From the NCBI GenBank assembly GCA_015494385.1, contig WGBJ01000280.1:1-9299 (forward strand): a stretch of DNA of 9,299 nucleotides, read 5' to 3'. The DNA comes from Marinosulfonomonas sp. (GTDB taxonomy: Bacteria; Pseudomonadota; Alphaproteobacteria; Rhodobacterales; Rhodobacteraceae). The position numbers were made by a program, and so were the translations under genes. Numbering within the stretch: position 1 is the stretch's first letter; each line of letters opens with the position of its first letter. Under the pieces are notes generated by a model. It ran no database searches. It had not been told where the DNA came from and was given only the letters and a program-made list of their open reading frames with translations. Positions 6,272 to 9,299 of this stretch are shown piece by piece.

Positions 6272-7849
6272 ATGGCAAAAATTGCCTTTATTCTTTTATG
6301 TCACAAAGACCCGGATGCGATCATAAAGCAGGCCGAACGGTTAACTGCGGCCGGCGACTTTATGGCGATCCATTTTGATGCGCGGGCGAATCCGGCCAGT
6401 TTTGCAATGATCAAGGATGCGCTGGGCGATAACCCCAATGTGACCTTTGCCAAGAAGCGGATCAAATGCGGCTGGGGGGCGTGGTCGCTGGTGCAGGCCA
6501 CGTTGAACGCGGTCGAAGCGGCGGTTGATGCCTTTCCGCGGGCGACGCATTTCTACATGCTGTCGGGGGATTGCATGCCGATCAAATCGGCCAGCTATGT
6601 GCATGATTTTCTGGACAATGACGATGTGGACTACATCGAAAGCTTTGATTACTTCGAAAGCAACTGGATCAAAACCGGCTGGAAAGAAGAGCGGCTGATC
6701 TATCGCCACTTCTTTAACGAACGCACCCAGCCCAAGCGGTTTTACGGGTCTTTCAAGCTGCAGCAAAAACTGGGCCTGACCCGTGAAATCCCCGCAGATT
6801 TGCAGATTATGATCGGCAGCCAGTGGTGGTGCCTGCGCCGTCGCACGGTTGAGTGGATTCTGGACTTCATCCGCAAGCGCAAGGATGTGATGCGGTTTTT
6901 CCGCACGACGTGGATTCCGGATGAAACCTTTTTCCAGACGCTTGTGCGCCATCTGGTGCCTGAAAACGAGATCAAGGCGCGCACTCTGACGTTTCTGGTG
7001 TTTTCCGATTACGGCATGCCGGCGACGTTCTATAATGACCATTACGATTTGTTGCTGGGCCAGAATTTCCTGTTTGCCCGCAAAATCAGCCCCGAGGCGC
7101 ATGAGCTGAAGCGCAAGCTGGGGGATCTTTATGCCAGCGAAAAGACGGATTTCCAGATTTCGAACGAAGGCAAGCGGCTGTATAAATTCCTGACCAACCG
7201 TGGCCGCGTTGGCCGCCGGTTCGCCCCGCGGTTCTGGGAGGCCGAAAGCACAATTGGCCGTGACCGCGAGTTGTTGATCGTGCTGTGCAAGAAATGGCAT
7301 GTGGCCAAACGACTGGTGGAAACGGTGCGGCAGGTCACGGATTTGCCGGTGATCGAATACCTGTTTGACGAAGAGGCCACCGCACTGCCCGATCTGGGGG
7401 GGATCCAGTCGACGTTGGCCAAACGCACCCGCCACCGCAGGGCGCTGACGCGGATGTTGTTCGATTATTACAACACCAACCGGATGCTGATTTGTCTGGA
7501 CCCCAACAACGTCGATCTGTTGAAGGATTTTCAGGCGGGTGGCTCGACTATCAGGTTGCTGGAAATCGAGTGTAATTTCAGCGATGACTATCTGATCGGC
7601 CATGCCAAACGGGTCGGGTTGGCGGGTGAAAAAACACCGCCTGAAATCATTGCCAAACTGTTGCCGACCATCCGTCAGGATGTGGTCTTTGAAAGTGAAC
7701 AAATCCGCGAGGCAGGGTTCGAGCATCATTCCATGATCCGCGAAAGCAATTCGGTCGAGGAAAACGTCCCGCCTATTGCCAGGTTCCTTGACATAGCCGA
7801 TGATAAGGCGCGACAGATTGCACAAACCGACCACCTGTTCACCGACTAA
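6272..7849 (+). CDS. GT14 (Core-2/I-branching, xylosyltransferase-like) glycosyltransferase with extra C-terminal region
   Basis: Glycosyltransferase of 525 aa. Residues 1 to about 265 carry the GT14/Branch motifs in order: 'ILLCHKDP' (7-14), 'IHFDAR' (33-38), 'WGAWSLVQATLNA' (68-80), 'FYMLSGDCMPIKS' (94-106), 'GSQWWCLRR' (182-190) and 'PDETFFQTL' (216-224). The acidic residue in 'PDE' corresponds to the catalytic glutamate of the animal enzymes. Family members add GlcNAc in beta-1,6 linkage or xylose to start or branch a glycan. No signal peptide or membrane anchor is visible, so it is probably cytosolic. Residues about 325-525 are a separate region, with a nucleotide-fold-like start ('RELLIVLCKKWHVAKRL'), that I cannot assign beyond recalling an uncharacterised C-terminal domain in such rhodobacterial proteins. 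It is divergent from the sulfotransferase; the HIT gene starts 10 bases after its stop. The ribosome binding site is weak. Confidence 0.88.
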   Translation: MAKIAFILLCHKDPDAIIKQAERLTAAGDFMAIHFDARANPASFAMIKDALGDNPNVTFAKKRIKCGWGAWSLVQATLNAVEAAVDAFPRATHFYMLSGDCMPIKSASYVHDFLDNDDVDYIESFDYFESNWIKTGWKEERLIYRHFFNERTQPKRFYGSFKLQQKLGLTREIPADLQIMIGSQWWCLRRRTVEWILDFIRKRKDVMRFFRTTWIPDETFFQTLVRHLVPENEIKARTLTFLVFSDYGMPATFYNDHYDLLLGQNFLFARKISPEAHELKRKLGDLYASEKTDFQISNEGKRLYKFLTNRGRVGRRFAPRFWEAESTIGRDRELLIVLCKKWHVAKRLVETVRQVTDLPVIEYLFDEEATALPDLGGIQSTLAKRTRHRRALTRMLFDYYNTNRMLICLDPNNVDLLKDFQAGGSTIRLLEIECNFSDDYLIGHAKRVGLAGEKTPPEIIAKLLPTIRQDVVFESEQIREAGFEHHSMIRESNSVEENVPPIARFLDIADDKARQIAQTDHLFTD

Positions 7850-7859
7850 GGATTGCCCG

Positions 7860-8240
7860 ATGCCCTATGCCTATGACGACCAGAACATTTTTGCCAAAAT
7901 CCTGCGCGGGGAAATCCCCTGTGGCAAGGTGATGGAGACCGAACACACGCTGGCCTTTCATGACATCAGCGAACAGGCTCCGCATCATGTGCTGGTTATC
8001 CCCAAAGGGCCGTATGTCTGTTTTGACCATTTCGCCGCCGAGGCCTCGGATGCCGAGATTGTCGATTACACCCGCACCATTGGCGCGGTGTGCAAACAGT
8101 TGGGGGTTGAACCGGGCGAGGGGGGTGACGGGTATCGCCTGATTGCCAACGCGGGGCGTGACGCGGTGCAGGAAGTGCCGCATCTGCATGTGCATATTCT
8201 GGGCGGTCGCCCCTTGGGGCGGATGTTGCAAAAGGCTTGA
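7860..8240 (+). CDS. HIT-family (histidine triad) nucleotide-binding protein
   Basis: Small cytosolic nucleotide hydrolase/transferase of 126 aa, typical of the HINT branch, which splits purine nucleoside phosphoramidates such as AMP-lysine. 'DQNIFAKILRGEIPC' (residues 7-21) is the characteristic N-terminal motif. 'HHVLVIPK' lies at 42-49, and the triad 'HLHVHILGG' at 108-116 gives H108, H110 and H112, with H112 the expected nucleophile. ATG 7860 is fixed by AAGGA overlapping the stop of the preceding GT14 gene, seven bases upstream, so translation of the two is probably coupled. The physiological substrate is not known, and adjacency to a glycosyltransferase may be a convenience of operon layout rather than a functional link. 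Confidence 0.94.
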   Translation: MPYAYDDQNIFAKILRGEIPCGKVMETEHTLAFHDISEQAPHHVLVIPKGPYVCFDHFAAEASDAEIVDYTRTIGAVCKQLGVEPGEGGDGYRLIANAGRDAVQEVPHLHVHILGGRPLGRMLQKA

Positions 8241-8306
8241 TTGATGCCTTGTCCGTGCGCTGTGGATCGTTATCATGGCGCGAAATATTTGACGAATGGA
8301 GCGACC

Positions 8307-8483
8307 ATGACCACCGAAGCCCCCGAAACCGTAATTGTCGATAAATTCCGCATTTCCTGTGATGGTGGCGGGGCGAATGGCCATCCACGGGTCTGGCTGC
8401 AAATCCCCAGCGAACAGGGCTGGGTCGAATGCCCCTATTGCGACACGAAATACATCCACAGCGATTTCGCGGAGAAGGACTGA
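8307..8483 (+). CDS. Small CHCC-type zinc-finger protein (NDUFS6-like)
   Basis: 58-aa protein of the zf-CHCC family. The four presumed zinc ligands are C18, H26, C42 and C45 ('ISCDGGG', 'GHPRVWLQIP', 'ECPYCDTKY'), the exact C/H/C/C arrangement. Related domains occur in the mitochondrial complex I subunit NDUFS6; in alphaproteobacteria these stand-alone proteins are common, and an association with complex I is known for some members but only inferred here. ATG 8307 follows GGAG by five bases; the open frame extends back to 8241 but without a binding site and with an unrelated leader. It is 66 bp downstream of the HIT gene on the same strand, so co-transcription is possible. Confidence 0.9.
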   Translation: MTTEAPETVIVDKFRISCDGGGANGHPRVWLQIPSEQGWVECPYCDTKYIHSDFAEKD

Positions 8484-8519
8484 AAGCCTGGCTGGCCCTG
8501 AGATAAATGTGCACTTGCC

Positions 8520-9014
8520 TTAGCTTAGCGGGATTTCGACCATGCCGCACATCAGTTTCGCATCGACATCGCCGGATTGATTGGCAAGGAATTTTTGAAT
8601 TTGGTGACCGGACCACGCGTCAATCTGTTGGCGGTCGCTTGTGTATCCATGCCCGATGACCGTTCCTGTTACACTGTCGATGGAGGTGTAGAAAACCACA
8701 ACCTGCAAGCCGTTGCTGCATGTCAGGTTGGCTTGCCCTGCGCCGAACAAATTGCGATGGATCCATGTGCCCTTGCAACTATACCCTGCGTTTGTTGTGC
8801 CGGCCAGGGTGCCCCTTTCCCCCCAGCCGAAGGCGCGTCCTGTAAAATAGACTCCGGTTTCTCCAACACAGGCAACAAGGGGAGTGCAAGAACTTTCCTG
8901 ACCGGGTTTCAAAATGCAGTCCATATCGACCTTGGGCTGTGAATTTGCCACTAAAGGCGTAAATGCGATTGCAGCGAGAGTGGCGATGGCCGATAGTAAG
9001 TGTTTGTGTAGCAT
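8520..9014 (-). CDS. Secreted six-cysteine protein of unknown function
   Basis: Hypothetical protein of 164 aa that I do not recognise. Residues 1 to about 25 are a clear Sec signal peptide: positive 'MLHKHL', a hydrophobic core, then 'PLVANSQ' with a plausible cleavage near 23-26. The mature part (about 139 aa) has six cysteines at 33, 43, 49, 80, 99 and 156, an even number that suggests three disulfides and a periplasmic or extracellular location. It is rich in Gly, Thr, Ser and Asn around 'GRAFGWGERGTLAG', a beta-sheet-like composition. ATG 9014 is chosen because it begins the signal peptide; the frame stays open to 9236 but that part is antisense to polA. No good ribosome binding site precedes the start. 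Its start codon is 27 bp from that of polA on the opposite strand, so its control signals must lie in or beside polA coding sequence. Confidence 0.75.
   Translation of the reverse strand: MLHKHLLSAIATLAAIAFTPLVANSQPKVDMDCILKPGQESSCTPLVACVGETGVYFTGRAFGWGERGTLAGTTNAGYSCKGTWIHRNLFGAGQANLTCSNGLQVVVFYTSIDSVTGTVIGHGYTSDRQQIDAWSGHQIQKFLANQSGDVDAKLMCGMVEIPLS
8969..8997 (+). promoter_or_regulatory. Weak candidate promoter for polA
   Basis: TTGCAG (8969-8974), a 17-base spacer and GATAGT (8992-8997) lie 44 bp before the polA start, inside the signal-peptide codons of the opposing secreted-protein gene. The hexamers match consensus at about three and four of six positions, so this is only a suggestion. 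Confidence 0.2.
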
Positions 9015-9041
9015 AACGAAAGATTGCAAGGAAAAGTTGAA

Positions 9042-9299
9042 ATGGTCAACGCGAATTTCGGCAAAGGCTGCCATCTGCATCTGATCGACGGCTCGGCCTT
9101 TATTTTCCGTGCCTATCACGCATTGCCCCCTTTGACGCGCAAATCCGATGGCTTGCCGATCGGGGCCGTCGCGGGGTTTTGCAATATGCTGTACAAGCAG
9201 GTCGAGGCCAACAAGGGGCCGGATGCGCCCACCCATGTCGCGGTCATTTTCGACTATTCCGGCAAGACGTTTCGCAACGAAATCTACCCCGAATACAAG
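9042..9299 (+). CDS. polA: DNA polymerase I, N-terminal part (cut by the window edge)
   Basis: The first 86 codons of a gene that runs past the right edge; no stop is present. The translation begins 'MVNANFGKGCHLHLIDGSAF' and continues with 'IFRAYHALPPLTRKSDGLPI', 'GAVAGFCNML' and 'THVAVIFDYSGKTFRNEIYP'. These are the conserved start of the 5'-to-3' exonuclease domain of DNA polymerase I: the metal-binding Asp of 'LIDGS' (D16), the conserved 'FRAYHALPPL', and the Asp of 'VIFD' (D71) followed by 'K.FR'. The full enzyme removes primers and fills gaps in replication and repair. ATG 9042 has AAGGA (9028-9032) nine bases upstream. Polymerase and proofreading domains lie outside the window. A stand-alone 5'-3' exonuclease is a less likely alternative, because the match to PolA N-termini is strong. 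Confidence 0.93.
   Translation, partial: MVNANFGKGCHLHLIDGSAFIFRAYHALPPLTRKSDGLPIGAVAGFCNMLYKQVEANKGPDAPTHVAVIFDYSGKTFRNEIYPEYK

Noticed and set aside
6341..7834. 497-codon open frame on the - strand
   Set aside because: It is fully antisense to the GT14 gene, whose motifs are unmistakable. Its translation is low-complexity and rich in Arg, Gln and His, as expected of a GC-biased shadow frame.
8484..8519. Terminator between the zinc-finger gene and the secreted-protein gene
   Set aside because: The 36 bases hold no stable stem followed by a T run on either strand.

Overview
The window looks like ordinary chromosome from an alphaproteobacterium of the Rhodobacterales (Roseobacter group). This is inferred from the moderately high GC content, AGGA-type ribosome binding sites and the style of the proteins (EamA transporter, FadR-type GntR regulator, PfkB 'adenosine kinase' coupled to endonuclease III, CHCC zinc-finger protein, polA). 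No prophage, transposase, CRISPR array, tRNA or rRNA is visible. Ten complete genes and one gene cut by the right edge can be supported.

Left part (1-2640): an EamA/DMT-type exporter on + converges with a GntR/FadR-type regulator on -. Behind the regulator, also on -, is an OmpA-like outer-membrane lipoprotein with its own good sigma-70-like promoter and a clear intrinsic terminator.

Middle-left (2639-5187), DNA repair: an Ada-like protein (AraC-type helix-turn-helix fused to an O6-alkylguanine alkyltransferase, without the N-terminal Ada zinc domain) on - is divergent from endonuclease III (nth) on +. They share a 78-bp control region. nth overlaps a PfkB-family sugar/nucleoside kinase by four bases (ATGA).

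Centre (5185-5300): a roughly 116-bp imperfect palindrome fills the gap between two convergent genes. Both of its ends read TAGAGC, and the TAG at each end is the stop codon of the gene arriving there.

Middle-right (5298-8483): a carbohydrate-type sulfotransferase on - is divergent from a GT14/'Branch' family glycosyltransferase with a large extra C-terminal region on +. That gene is tightly followed by a HIT-family protein and then a small CHCC zinc-finger protein. The sulfotransferase/GT14 pair suggests that a sulfated or branched surface glycan is made, though no other glycan gene is in view.

Right end (8520-9299): a small secreted six-cysteine protein of unknown function on - is divergent from the start of DNA polymerase I (polA). 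Their start codons are separated by only 27 bp.

No clearly undescribed system is evident. The most interesting items are the stop-codon-supplying palindrome, the GT14/sulfotransferase pair with its unexplained C-terminal region, and the small secreted protein embedded in the polA control region.
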